Below, one piece after another: positions 52,594-61,991 of a stretch of DNA of 64,000 bases; the stretch's first letter is position 1; every line of letters begins with the position of its first letter. The translations under genes were made by a program, and so were the position numbers. The notes under the pieces are model-generated. The model was not told where the DNA came from and made no database searches. It saw nothing but the letters and a program-made list of their open reading frames with translations. The stretch comes from an uncultured Dechloromonas sp. (lineage in GTDB: Bacteria > Pseudomonadota > Gammaproteobacteria > Burkholderiales > Rhodocyclaceae): NCBI RefSeq assembly GCF_945957265.1, contig NZ_CAMFKO010000002.1, positions 186,001 to 250,000 of the forward strand, given 5' to 3'.

Positions 52594-52965
52594 ATGGAAA
52601 ACTACTTTCCAATCCTGATGTTCGTTCTGGTGGGGGTTGCGATCGGCGTTCTGCCTGTTGCGATGGGCTTTATTCTTGCCCCCAGTCGTCCGGACCCGGA
52701 AAAGCTCTCTCCCTACGAGTGTGGCTTTGAGGCATTCGAAGATGCGCGCATGAAGTTCGATGTGCGCTATTACCTGATTGCCATTCTCTTCATTCTGTTC
52801 GATCTTGAAGTTGCCTTCCTTTTCCCGTGGGCGACGATCTTCAAGGATATCGTGGCGACGGAATCGATCAAGATGTTCGGTTTTGTCGAGATGATGGTAT
52901 TCGTTGCCATTCTGGTCGTCGGCTATATCTATGCCTGGGCCAAGGGCGCGCTGGAATGGGAATAA
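52594..52965 (+). CDS. nuoA: NADH-quinone oxidoreductase subunit A
   Basis: From the start at 52594 this is a 123-residue membrane subunit of complex I with three helices. [30 protein letters not shown] contains the standard NuoA motif with the conserved Glu/Asp in the second helix; the loop carries the Cys seen in the family. A longer open frame upstream runs into the tRNA and was rejected. nuoB follows after 9 bases. Confidence 0.96.
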   Translation: MENYFPILMFVLVGVAIGVLPVAMGFILAPSRPDPEKLSPYECGFEAFEDARMKFDVRYYLIAILFILFDLEVAFLFPWATIFKDIVATESIKMFGFVEMMVFVAILVVGYIYAWAKGALEWE

Positions 52966-52974
52966 GGCTCGAAT

Positions 52975-53451
52975 ATGGCTATTGAAGGCGTTCTTCAGGA
53001 AGGCTTTGTCACCACGACGGCTGACAAGCTGATCAATTACATGCGCACCGGCTCCTTGTGGCCGATGACCTTCGGTCTGGCGTGCTGCGCGGTCGAGATG
53101 ATCCATGCCGGTGTGTCCCGCTATGACCTGGACCGCTTTGGCGTGGTGTTCCGCCCGAGTCCGCGTCAGTCCGACGTGATGATCGTGGCCGGTACGCTGA
53201 CCAACAAGATGGCGCCGGCCTTGCGCAAGGTCTATGACCAGATGGCCGAGCCGCGCTGGGTCATTTCCATGGGCTCCTGCGCCAACGGTGGTGGCTATTA
53301 CCACTACTCCTATTCCGTGGTGCGCGGCTGCGACCGCATTGTTCCCGTTGATATCTACGTGCCGGGCTGTCCGCCGACCGCCGAGGCGCTGATCTACGGG
53401 ATCATTCAGTTGCAGAACAAGATACGCCGTACCAATACCATTGCTCGTTAA
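52975..53451 (+). CDS. nuoB: NADH-quinone oxidoreductase subunit B
   Basis: This 158-residue subunit carries the terminal cluster N2, which passes electrons to quinone. Its ligands are seen in LACCAVE (two adjacent Cys), [11 protein letters not shown] and PGCPPTAE. This is the short form of the protein usual in proteobacteria. It lies between nuoA and nuoC in standard order. Confidence 0.97.
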   Translation: MAIEGVLQEGFVTTTADKLINYMRTGSLWPMTFGLACCAVEMIHAGVSRYDLDRFGVVFRPSPRQSDVMIVAGTLTNKMAPALRKVYDQMAEPRWVISMGSCANGGGYYHYSYSVVRGCDRIVPVDIYVPGCPPTAEALIYGIIQLQNKIRRTNTIAR

Positions 53452-53470
53452 TTGCCAAGGCTGATCGAAT

Positions 53471-54076
53471 ATGTCTGCCAAGCTGGAAACGCTTAGTGAG
53501 AACCTGCAGAAGCATTTCGGCGACAAGATAAAGTCTCTGAAGCTGGCGCTCGGTGAAGTAACCATTGAAGTCGGTGCTGCTGACTACCTCGGCGTGATGA
53601 CTGCGCTGCGCGACGAGTCGGACTTCCGCTTCGAAGAGTTGATCGACCTGTGTGGCGTCGATTATTCGACCTACGGTGACGGTGCCTGGACTGGCGCGCG
53701 TTTCGCGGTCGTCGTCCATCTCTTGTCGGTGTCCCAGAACATCCGTCTGCGCGTTCGCGTCTTTGCCGATGACGAAAGCTTCCCGTCGGTCGATTCGGTG
53801 ACTGCTGTCTGGTCGACGGCCAACTGGTTCGAACGCGAGGCCTTCGATCTCTACGGCATCGCCTTCGTCGGCCACGACGACCTGCGTCGCATCCTGACCG
53901 ACTACGGCTTCATCGGCCATCCTTTCCGCAAGGACTTCCCTATCTCCGGTCACGTCGAAATGCGTTACGACCCGGATCAGGCTCGCGTGATCTACCAGCC
54001 GGTGACCATCGAGCCACGCGAAAACACCCCGCGCATCGTGCGCGAAGATACCTACGGGGATCCGGCACATGGCTGA
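53471..54076 (+). CDS. nuoC: NADH-quinone oxidoreductase subunit C
   Basis: This 201-residue peripheral-arm subunit (30-kDa type) has the signature [28 protein letters not shown], followed by the C-terminal motif HPFRKDFP. It is separate from nuoD, unlike the fused NuoCD of E. coli. The end overlaps nuoD by 8 bases. Confidence 0.96.
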   Translation: MSAKLETLSENLQKHFGDKIKSLKLALGEVTIEVGAADYLGVMTALRDESDFRFEELIDLCGVDYSTYGDGAWTGARFAVVVHLLSVSQNIRLRVRVFADDESFPSVDSVTAVWSTANWFEREAFDLYGIAFVGHDDLRRILTDYGFIGHPFRKDFPISGHVEMRYDPDQARVIYQPVTIEPRENTPRIVREDTYGDPAHG

Positions 54077-55322
54077 TATCCGCAATTTCACCCTGAACTT
54101 TGGCCCGCAGCACCCGGCGGCGCACGGCGTGCTGCGTCTGGTGCTCGAACTGGACGGCGAAGTCGTCCAGCGCGCCGACCCGCATATCGGCTTGCTGCAC
54201 CGTGCCACCGAGAAGCTTGCTGAAACCCGTACCTGGGTCCAGTCCGTGCCCTACATGGATCGTCTCGACTACGTGTCGATGATGTGCAACGAGCACGCCT
54301 ACTGCCTGGCAACCGAGAAGCTGCTCGGCATCGAGGTGCCGGAGCGCGGCAAGTACATCCGCGTGATGTTCGACGAAGTCACCCGTATCCTCAACCACCT
54401 GTTGTGGATCGGCTGTCACGCGCTGGACGTCGGTGCGATGACCATGGCGCTGTACACCTTCCGCGAGCGCGAAGACCTGATGGACGTCTATGAGGCGGTT
54501 TCCGGTGCCCGGATGCACGCTGCCTACTATCGTCCGGGCGGCGTCTATCGCGACCTGCCGGATCGCATGCCGCAGTACCAGGAATCGACCTGGACCAATG
54601 CCAAGAAGGCGGCGGAGAAGAACGAGAACCGCAGCGGTTCGGTCCTCGACTTCCTCGAGGACTTTACCAATCGCTTCCCGACCTATCACGCCGAGTACCA
54701 TACCCTGCTGACCGATAACCGTATCTGGAAGCAGCGCCTGGTCAATGTCGGCGTGGTCAGTCCCGAGCGTGCCCTGCAGATGGGCTTCACCGGCGCCATG
54801 CTGCGTGGTTCGGGCATTGCCTGGGACTTGCGCAAGAAGCAGCCGTACGCCGCTTACGACAAGGTCGATTTCGATGTGCCGGTAGGCGTGAATGGCGACA
54901 GCTACGACCGCTACCTGGTTCGCATGGAAGAAATGATCCAGTCGAACAACATCATCAAGCAGTGTATTGCCTGGCTGCGCAAGAATCCCGGCCCGGTGAT
55001 CACCGACAACAACAAGGTGGCGCCGCCGCCGCGTGAAAACATGAAGACCAACATGGAGGAGCTGATTCACCACTTCAAGCTCTTCACCGAAGGGATTCAT
55101 GTTCCGGCAGGCGAGGCCTACGCTGCCGTCGAGCATCCGAAGGGCGAGTTCGGTATCTACTTCGTCTCCGACGGTGCCAACAAGCCGTACCGCATGAAGA
55201 TCCGTGCGCCGGGCTTTGTCCACCTGTCCGGCCTCGATGAAATGTCCCGTGGCCACATGATTGCCGACGTCGTTACGATCATCGGCTCCCAAGATATCGT
55301 TTTTGGCGAGATCGACCGCTGA
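54069..55322 (+). CDS. nuoD: NADH-quinone oxidoreductase subunit D
   Basis: This 417-residue 49-kDa-type subunit forms the quinone site with Nuo[23 protein letters not shown] near the N-terminus contains the conserved His, and the catalytic region continues with [12 protein letters not shown]; the C-terminus ends [11 protein letters not shown]. It shares one base with nuoE (TGATG). Confidence 0.97.
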   Translation: MADIRNFTLNFGPQHPAAHGVLRLVLELDGEVVQRADPHIGLLHRATEKLAETRTWVQSVPYMDRLDYVSMMCNEHAYCLATEKLLGIEVPERGKYIRVMFDEVTRILNHLLWIGCHALDVGAMTMALYTFREREDLMDVYEAVSGARMHAAYYRPGGVYRDLPDRMPQYQESTWTNAKKAAEKNENRSGSVLDFLEDFTNRFPTYHAEYHTLLTDNRIWKQRLVNVGVVSPERALQMGFTGAMLRGSGIAWDLRKKQPYAAYDKVDFDVPVGVNGDSYDRYLVRMEEMIQSNNIIKQCIAWLRKNPGPVITDNNKVAPPPRENMKTNMEELIHHFKLFTEGIHVPAGEAYAAVEHPKGEFGIYFVSDGANKPYRMKIRAPGFVHLSGLDEMSRGHMIADVVTIIGSQDIVFGEIDR

Positions 55323-55795
55323 TGTTTTCCGCTGAAACCCTCCAGAAATTTGCGCGCGAAGTCGCCAAGTACCCGGCTGATCAAAAGCAGTCGGCCACCA
55401 TGTCCTGCCTGGCCCATGCCCAGGAAGAGAAGGGCTGGTTGCCTTCCGAGGCAATCGAGGCCGTCGCCGATTATCTCGGCATTGCCCCGATGGCTGTCTA
55501 CGAGGTCGCTTCCTTCTACAACATGTACGACCTCAAGCCGGTCGGCAAGTACAAGATCACGGTCTGTACCAACCTGCCGTGCGCGCTGTCCGGCGGCTAC
55601 CATGCCGGCGAGTACGTGCAGAAGAAGTTGGGCATCGGCTACGGCGAAACCACGGCCGACGGCAAGTTCACGTTGAAGGAAGGCGAGTGCATGGGCGCTT
55701 GCGGCGATGCGCCGGTCTTCATCGTCAACAACCGCTCGATGTGCAGCCACATGCATCCGGAACAGATCGACAAGCTGCTTGAGGAGTGCAAATAA
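55322..55795 (+). CDS. nuoE: NADH-quinone oxidoreductase subunit E
   Basis: This 157-residue 24-kDa-type subunit is thioredoxin-like and holds the [2Fe-2S] cluster N1a: [12 protein letters not shown] and [11 protein letters not shown] contain the four Cys ligands. An N-terminal helical bundle (about 1-70) binds NuoF. The stop overlaps nuoF as TAATG. Confidence 0.96.
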   Translation: MFSAETLQKFAREVAKYPADQKQSATMSCLAHAQEEKGWLPSEAIEAVADYLGIAPMAVYEVASFYNMYDLKPVGKYKITVCTNLPCALSGGYHAGEYVQKKLGIGYGETTADGKFTLKEGECMGACGDAPVFIVNNRSMCSHMHPEQIDKLLEECK

Positions 55796-57123
55796 TGGCA
55801 ATGCTTGGTTCGATCAACGGCGTTCTGATGGAAGGCCTGGACGGCGACAACACCTGGCATCTCAAGGATTACGTCGCCCGTGGCGGCTATGCGCAGCTGA
55901 AGCGCATCCTGGAAAGCAAGATGACCCAGGAAGACGTCATCAGCGAAGTCAAGAAGTCCGTGCTGCGCGGTCGTGGCGGCGCCGGCTTCCCGACCGGCCT
56001 GAAGTGGTCCTTCATGCCGCGTTCCTTCCCGGGTGACAAGTACGTCGTCTGCAATACCGACGAAGGCGAGCCGGGGACCTTCAAGGACCGCGACATCATG
56101 CGTTACAACCCGCATTCCGTCATCGAAGGCATGGCCATTGCCGCCTACGCGATGGGCGCGAACCGCGGCTACAACTACGTGCACGGCGAAGTCTGGCAAG
56201 AGTACAAGCGTTTCGAGGAGGCGCTCGACGAAGCGCGCGCCGCCGGCTTCATTGGCCAGAACATTCTCGGCTCCGGCTTCAATTTCGAACTGTTCGCCCA
56301 CCACGGCTACGGCGCCTACATCTGTGGCGAGGAAACCGCGCTGCTCGAGTCGATCGAGGGCAAGAAGGGCCAGCCGCGCTTCAAGCCGCCATTCCCGGCC
56401 TCTTTCGGCCTCTACGGCAAGCCGACGACGATCAACAATACCGAGACCTTCGCTTCCATTCCCTTCATCCTGAAGATGGGCGGCGAGGAGTTCCTCAACC
56501 TGGGCAAGCCGAACAACGGCGGCACCAAGCTGTTCTCGGTGTCCGGCCACGTCAATCGTCCGGGCAACTATGAAATTCCGCTCGGCACGCCGTTCTCCAC
56601 CCTGCTCGAAATGTGCGGCGGGATGCGCGGCGGACGCAAGCTGAAGGCCGTCATCCCCGGCGGTTCGTCGGCGCCGGTCATGCCGGGCGAAGTCATCATG
56701 GATTGCACCATGGACTACGACTCGATCAGCAAGGGCGGCTCGATGCTCGGTTCCGGCGCGGTCATCGTCATGGACGAAACGGTTTGCATGGTCAAGGCGC
56801 TGGAGCGTCTCTCCTTCTTCTATCACGAAGAGTCCTGCGGCCAATGCACGCCTTGCCGCGAAGGCACCGCCTGGATGTACAAGGTCGTGCATCGCATCGA
56901 GAACGGTCTCGGCAAGCCCGAGGATCTCGACCTGCTGAACAGCGTGCTCGGCAATATCGCCGGTCGCACCATCTGCGCGCTCGGCGATGCGGCAGCCTTC
57001 CCGGTGCAGAGCTTCATCAAGCACTTCGGCAAGGAATTCGAGTACCACATCGAAAACAAGACCTGTCTGGTTCCCAAGGATGTGCAATGGGCCGGCAGTG
57101 GCTTCCACAAGATTCCGGCCTGA
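55795..57123 (+). CDS. nuoF: NADH-quinone oxidoreductase subunit F
   Basis: From the ATG at 55795 this is a 442-residue subunit that binds NADH, FMN and cluster N3. [13 protein letters not shown] is the NADH/FMN glycine loop, and [12 protein letters not shown] holds three cluster ligands with the fourth Cys downstream (GRTICALGD). GAGGAG lies 8 bases upstream of the start; an in-frame GTG three codons earlier is less likely. A 45-base gap precedes nuoG. Confidence 0.97.
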   Translation: MAMLGSINGVLMEGLDGDNTWHLKDYVARGGYAQLKRILESKMTQEDVISEVKKSVLRGRGGAGFPTGLKWSFMPRSFPGDKYVVCNTDEGEPGTFKDRDIMRYNPHSVIEGMAIAAYAMGANRGYNYVHGEVWQEYKRFEEALDEARAAGFIGQNILGSGFNFELFAHHGYGAYICGEETALLESIEGKKGQPRFKPPFPASFGLYGKPTTINNTETFASIPFILKMGGEEFLNLGKPNNGGTKLFSVSGHVNRPGNYEIPLGTPFSTLLEMCGGMRGGRKLKAVIPGGSSAPVMPGEVIMDCTMDYDSISKGGSMLGSGAVIVMDETVCMVKALERLSFFYHEESCGQCTPCREGTAWMYKVVHRIENGLGKPEDLDLLNSVLGNIAGRTICALGDAAAFPVQSFIKHFGKEFEYHIENKTCLVPKDVQWAGSGFHKIPA

Positions 57124-57168
57124 CAGGCCGCGGGTTAGTAACGAAAAAACTGGCTACAAGGTAGCGAC

Positions 57169-59505
57169 ATGCTAGAAATCGAGATCGACGGCAAAAAGGC
57201 GCAAGTGCCCGACGGCAGCACGGTGATGGATGCCGCGCAGCAGGTTGGCGTTTACATTCCGCATTTCTGCTACCACAAGAAACTTTCGATCGCCGCCAAC
57301 TGCCGGATGTGTCTGGTGCAGGTGGAAAAGGCGCCGAAGCCGTTGCCGGCTTGCGCGACCCCGGTGACCAACGGGATGAAGGTGTTCACCCACTCCGAAC
57401 TGGCCGTCAAGGCCCAGAAGGGCGTGATGGAATTCCTGCTCATCAACCACCCGCTGGATTGCCCGATCTGCGACCAGGGCGGCGAGTGCCAGCTGCAGGA
57501 CATGTCCGTCGGCTACGGCCCGATGAAGAGCCGCTACACCGAGGAAAAGCACGTCGTCTTCCACAAGAGCGTCGGTCCGCTGATCTCGATGGAAGAAATG
57601 AGCCGCTGCATCCACTGCACCCGTTGCGTCCGCTTCGGCCAGGAAATCGGCGGCATCATGGAACTGGGCATGGCCAATCGCAACATGCACTCGGAAATCA
57701 TGACCTTCGTCGGTCGTTCGGTGGATTCCGAACTGTCCGGCAACATGATCGACCTGTGCCCGGTCGGTGCGCTGACTTCCAAGCCTTTCCGCTACACCGC
57801 CCGTTCCTGGGAACTGCAGCGCCGCAAGTCGATCAGCGCGCAGGATTCCGTTGGCGCCAACCTGGTGGTCCAGGTCAAGCACGACGACGTGATGCGCGTT
57901 CTGCCGCGCGAGAACGAAGCGGTCAATGAATGCTGGATCTCCGACAAGGAGCGTTTCTCCTACCAATCCCTGAGCTCCGACGAGCGGCTGACCAAGCCGA
58001 TGGTCAAGCAGGGCGGCGAGTGGAAGGAAGTCGACTGGAACGTCGCCCTCGACTATGTCGCCCACGGCCTGAAGGATGTCGCCCGCGAACATGGCGGCGA
58101 CGCCGTGGCCGCGCTGGCCGCCCAGAGCTCGACGGTGGAAGAGCTGTTCCTGCTCGGCAAGGTCATGAAGGGCCTGGGTAGCGGCAATACCGATTTCCGT
58201 CCGCGCCAGAGCGACTTTTCGTCCGATTTCAAGCGCGCCGGCGCGCCCTGGCTGGGCATGCGCCTCGCCGAGATCAAGGATCTCGACGGTGCATTGGTCG
58301 TCGGTTCCTTCCTGCGCAAGGATCATCCGCTGATCGCCCAGCGCCTGCGCCAGGCCGCCAAGAAATTCACCAAGGTCAGCCTGCTCGACGTGGCCGGTGA
58401 CGATCCGCTGATCAATGTGCACGCTCGCCTGACCGTCGCCCCGGCCGCGCTGGCGAACGCGCTGGCCGCCGTGGTCAAGGCTGCCGCCGAGATCAAGGGC
58501 GTTGCTGTCCCGGCCGCGCTGGCCGCCGTCGCGGTTTGCGATACCAGCAAGAAGATTGCGCAAAGCCTGGTCGATGGCGAAAAACGCGCCGTCTTCCTGG
58601 GCAATGTGGCGACCCAATCCGCCGATGCCACCCAGCTGCACGCGCTGGCCCTGGAACTGGGCAAGCTGACCGGCGCCACCGTCGGCTTCCTCGGCGAGGG
58701 TGCCAATACCGTCGGTGCCCACCTGTCCTGGGCGCTGCCTTCCGGTGCCAATGCCCGCCAGATGTTCGAGCAGCCGCGCAAGGCCTATGTCCTGATGGGC
58801 ATCGAGCCGGAATTCGATTGCGCCAATCCGCAACTGGCGCTGGCCGCGCTCAAGCAGGCCAGCCTGGTGGTTTACATGTCGGCCTTCAAGCACGCGCCGG
58901 CACTGGAATACGCCGACGTGATGCTGCCGATCGCGCCCTTCACCGAAACCTCGGGAACCTTCGTCAATACCGAAGGCCGTGCCCAGAGCTTCAACGGCGT
59001 GGCCAAGGCCCGCGGCGATGCCCGTCCGGCCTGGAAGATCCTGCGCGTGCTGGGCAATGTGCTCAACCTGGACGGCTTCGGCTACGCTTCGAGCGAACAG
59101 GTTCGCGACGAGGTGTTCGGGGGTACGGCGGTTGAATTCGTCGCCGGTCTCAGCAACGAACTGAACGGTATCGCCATCGCTCAGCCCGCCGCCGCGGCGA
59201 ACGGTCTGCAGCGTATTGCCGATGTGCCGATCAACTTCGCCGATCCGATGGCGCGTCGCGCTCCGGCGCTGCAGCAAACGGCCGACTCGGTCGCGCCGAC
59301 CGCCCGCATGAATGAACAAACCCTGGCCCAGATCGGTGTTGCCGACAAGGGGCAGGTCCGGGTCAAGCAGGGTGCCGGCGAGGCTGTTCTCGCAGCCAGG
59401 CTGGATAACGGCGTGCCGGCCGGTTGTGTTCGTGTTGCTGCGGCACATGCGAGCACCGTCATGCTCGGCGACATGTTTGGCTCGATTTCCGTGGAGCGTG
59501 CATAA
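57169..59505 (+). CDS. nuoG: NADH-quinone oxidoreductase subunit G
   Basis: This 778-residue subunit carries electrons between the flavin and the membrane arm. The N-terminal ferredoxin-like part has the [2Fe-2S] ligands in CYHKKLSIAANCRMC; H/Cys ligands for the next cluster are in CPICDQGGEC and CIHCTRC; CPVGALTSK is also present. The remainder (about 220-690) is a molybdopterin-oxidoreductase-like fold without the cofactor. The C-terminal region (about 690-778) is Ala-rich and less conserved. Confidence 0.96.
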   Translation: MLEIEIDGKKAQVPDGSTVMDAAQQVGVYIPHFCYHKKLSIAANCRMCLVQVEKAPKPLPACATPVTNGMKVFTHSELAVKAQKGVMEFLLINHPLDCPICDQGGECQLQDMSVGYGPMKSRYTEEKHVVFHKSVGPLISMEEMSRCIHCTRCVRFGQEIGGIMELGMANRNMHSEIMTFVGRSVDSELSGNMIDLCPVGALTSKPFRYTARSWELQRRKSISAQDSVGANLVVQVKHDDVMRVLPRENEAVNECWISDKERFSYQSLSSDERLTKPMVKQGGEWKEVDWNVALDYVAHGLKDVAREHGGDAVAALAAQSSTVEELFLLGKVMKGLGSGNTDFRPRQSDFSSDFKRAGAPWLGMRLAEIKDLDGALVVGSFLRKDHPLIAQRLRQAAKKFTKVSLLDVAGDDPLINVHARLTVAPAALANALAAVVKAAAEIKGVAVPAALAAVAVCDTSKKIAQSLVDGEKRAVFLGNVATQSADATQLHALALELGKLTGATVGFLGEGANTVGAHLSWALPSGANARQMFEQPRKAYVLMGIEPEFDCANPQLALAALKQASLVVYMSAFKHAPALEYADVMLPIAPFTETSGTFVNTEGRAQSFNGVAKARGDARPAWKILRVLGNVLNLDGFGYASSEQVRDEVFGGTAVEFVAGLSNELNGIAIAQPAAAANGLQRIADVPINFADPMARRAPALQQTADSVAPTARMNEQTLAQIGVADKGQVRVKQGAGEAVLAARLDNGVPAGCVRVAAAHASTVMLGDMFGSISVERA

Positions 59506-60555
59506 ATGGACGCACTGATGAATTTCGGACAAGGCCTTTTCGGCGGCGCATGGCCTGCGGTATGGGCCCTGCTCAAGATTGTCCTGATCGTTGCGCCGAT
59601 GATGCTTGGCGTTGCCTACCTGACCTACTTCGAACGCAAGGTCATCGGCTACATGCAGGTTCGTATCGGTCCCAACCGGGTCGGTCCGTGGGGCCTGATC
59701 CAGCCGATCGCCGACGGCCTGAAGCTGCTGATGAAGGAAATCATCGTTCCGGCAACGGCCAACAAGGGCATCTTCGTCATCGCCCCGATGCTGGCCATCG
59801 CGCCGGCACTGGCCGCGTGGGCCGTGGTTCCCTTTACCGACAGCCTGGTCCTGGCCAATATCGACGCCAGCCTGCTGTACATCATGGCCATCACCTCGAT
59901 GGGTGTGTACGGGATCATCCTGTCCGGCTGGGCTTCCAACTCCAAGTACGCTTTCCTCGGCGCCATGCGTTCCGCGGCGCAGATGGTTTCCTACGAAATC
60001 TCGATGGGTTTCTCGCTGATCTGCGTGCTGATGGTTTCCAACAGCCTGAACCTGGTTGAAATCGTCAATGTCCAGAACCAGGGCCGCTTCGCCGGCTGGG
60101 GGCTGAGCTTCCTGTCCTGGAACTGGCTGCCGCTGTTCCCGATGTTCCTGGTGTACTTGATTTCCGGCGTGGCCGAAACCAACCGCGCCCCGTTCGACGT
60201 CGCCGAAGGCGAGTCGGAAATCGTCGCCGGTTTCCACGTCGAATACTCCGGCATGGCCTTCGCCGTCTTCTTCCTGGCCGAATACGCCAACATGATCCTG
60301 GTCGCTGCGCTGACTTCCATCATGTTCCTGGGCGGCTGGCTGTCGCCGGTCGGTTTCCTGCCGGACGGCATTCTCTGGCTGTTCGCCAAGATGTCGGCGA
60401 TCCTCTTCCTCTTCCTGTGGTTCCGCGCGACTTTCCCGCGTTACCGCTATGACCAGTTGATGCGTCTGGGCTGGAAGGTGTTTGTGCCGATCTGTCTGAT
60501 CTGGCTGGTTGTTGTCGGCGTCTGGATGATGTCGCCGCTGAATATCTGGAAGTGA
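59506..60555 (+). CDS. nuoH: NADH-quinone oxidoreductase subunit H
   Basis: This 349-residue membrane subunit with eight helices forms part of the quinone channel. Recognised stretches are [20 protein letters not shown] and the loop [26 protein letters not shown], both typical of NuoH. Its ATG directly follows the nuoG stop with no base between. Confidence 0.97.
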   Translation: MDALMNFGQGLFGGAWPAVWALLKIVLIVAPMMLGVAYLTYFERKVIGYMQVRIGPNRVGPWGLIQPIADGLKLLMKEIIVPATANKGIFVIAPMLAIAPALAAWAVVPFTDSLVLANIDASLLYIMAITSMGVYGIILSGWASNSKYAFLGAMRSAAQMVSYEISMGFSLICVLMVSNSLNLVEIVNVQNQGRFAGWGLSFLSWNWLPLFPMFLVYLISGVAETNRAPFDVAEGESEIVAGFHVEYSGMAFAVFFLAEYANMILVAALTSIMFLGGWLSPVGFLPDGILWLFAKMSAILFLFLWFRATFPRYRYDQLMRLGWKVFVPICLIWLVVVGVWMMSPLNIWK

Positions 60556-60565
60556 GGAGAGACTA

Positions 60566-61054
60566 ATGGGTTCGATGAAGGAAATCTTCAACAGCCTCTT
60601 CCTCAAGGAATTGTTGAAGGGGATGTCGGTGACGGGCAAGTATTTCTTCGCCCGCAAGATCACCGTTCAGTATCCGGAGGAAAAGACGCCGCAGAGCTTC
60701 CGTTTTCGTGGCCTGCACGCCTTGCGTCGCTACGAGAACGGCGAAGAGCGCTGCATCGCCTGCAAGCTGTGCGAGGCGATCTGCCCGGCTTTGGCGATCA
60801 CCATCGAGGCCGAGCCGCGCGACGACGGTTCGCGTCGTACGACGCGCTACGATATCGATCTGACCAAGTGCATCTTCTGCGGTTTCTGCGAAGAAGCCTG
60901 TCCGGTCGATGCGATTGTCGAGACCCGCATTTTCGAATACCACGGTGAAAAGCGCGGCGATCTGTATTACACCAAGCAGATGTTGCTGGCCAACGGCGAC
61001 CGCTACGAAGATCAAATCGCGAAGGATCGCGAGCTTGATGCTGCTTACCGATAA
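60566..61054 (+). CDS. nuoI: NADH-quinone oxidoreductase subunit I
   Basis: This 162-residue subunit holds the two [4Fe-4S] clusters N6a and N6b: [12 protein letters not shown] and [12 protein letters not shown], each with four Cys counted with the partner motif. An N-terminal amphipathic helix binds the membrane arm. It follows nuoH by 10 bases. Confidence 0.97.
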   Translation: MGSMKEIFNSLFLKELLKGMSVTGKYFFARKITVQYPEEKTPQSFRFRGLHALRRYENGEERCIACKLCEAICPALAITIEAEPRDDGSRRTTRYDIDLTKCIFCGFCEEACPVDAIVETRIFEYHGEKRGDLYYTKQMLLANGDRYEDQIAKDRELDAAYR

Positions 61055-61066
61055 CAGGTGCTAGCG

Positions 61067-61663
61067 ATGGATTTTCAAACTGGGGTTTTCTACTTCCTGT
61101 CGGCGATTCTGATCTTCGCGAGCCTTCGCGTGATCACCGCCCGCAATCCGGTGCATGCCGCGCTTCACCTGATCCTCGCCTTCTTCACCTGCGGCGGCAT
61201 CTGGGCTTTGCTGCAGGCGGAGTTTCTGGCGATCGCCATCATTCTGGTGTACGTCGGCGCGGTCATGGTCCTCTTCCTGTTCGTCGTCATGATGCTGGAC
61301 ATCAATATCGACCGCATCCGCCAGGGTTTCTGGAACTATCTGCCGCTGGGCGCCTTGCTCGGCCTGCTGATGGTCATGGAGATGGGCCTGGTGCTGGGCA
61401 GCAAGTACTTCCAGGTACCGGCAGCCGAAGCCATGGTGCCGGCCGGCGTGTCCAACACCAAGGCGATCGGTGCGCTGATGTTCAGCGACTACGTCTATCC
61501 CTTCGAACTGGCTTCCTTGATCCTGCTCGTCGGCATGATCGCCGCGATCGTGCTGACCTATCGCGGTCCGAAGAAATCCAGGTACACCAACCCGAACCAG
61601 CAGGTCTTCGTCAAGGCGAAGGATCGCGTCCGCGTCCTGCAGATGCCGGTTGAAAAAGACTGA
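61067..61663 (+). CDS. nuoJ: NADH-quinone oxidoreductase subunit J
   Basis: From the ATG at 61067 this is a 198-residue membrane subunit with five helices. [16 protein letters not shown] and [19 protein letters not shown] are typical; the latter contains the pi-bulge helix region. An in-frame GTG at 61058 is possible, but AGGTG is well placed for the ATG. Confidence 0.94.
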   Translation: MDFQTGVFYFLSAILIFASLRVITARNPVHAALHLILAFFTCGGIWALLQAEFLAIAIILVYVGAVMVLFLFVVMMLDINIDRIRQGFWNYLPLGALLGLLMVMEMGLVLGSKYFQVPAAEAMVPAGVSNTKAIGALMFSDYVYPFELASLILLVGMIAAIVLTYRGPKKSRYTNPNQQVFVKAKDRVRVLQMPVEKD

Positions 61664-61677
61664 ACCCAGGGAAGATC

Positions 61678-61989
61678 ATGCTCAATCTGACACTCTCGCA
61701 TTTCCTGATTCTGGGCGCGATCCTGTTCGCGATCAGCGTCGTCGGGATATTCCTGAACCGCAAGAATCTTCTCGTTCTGCTGATGGCCATCGAACTGATG
61801 CTGCTGGCGGTGAACATGAACTTCGTGGCCTTCTCGCACTATCTGCAGGATATCTCCGGCCAGATTTTCGTCTTCTTCATCCTGACCGTCGCTGCCGCTG
61901 AATCGGCGATCGGTCTGGCCATCCTGATCGTGCTGTTCCGCAACCTCAAGAGCATCCATGTGGATGACCTGGGCAGCCTGAAGGGTTAA
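61678..61989 (+). CDS. nuoK: NADH-quinone oxidoreductase subunit K
   Basis: This 103-residue membrane subunit has three helices and two conserved Glu residues in the membrane ([11 protein letters not shown] and [10 protein letters not shown]), which take part in the proton path between NuoJ/A and NuoN. Length is standard. nuoL follows 2 bases later. Confidence 0.95.
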   Translation: MLNLTLSHFLILGAILFAISVVGIFLNRKNLLVLLMAIELMLLAVNMNFVAFSHYLQDISGQIFVFFILTVAAAESAIGLAILIVLFRNLKSIHVDDLGSLKG

Positions 61990-61991
61990 AC

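Noticed and set aside
57172..60663. A minus-strand open frame of about 1160 codons opposite nuoG and nuoH
   Set aside because: Same reason: complex I genes on the other strand are certain, and the antisense product is low-complexity with no recognisable domain or ribosome site.
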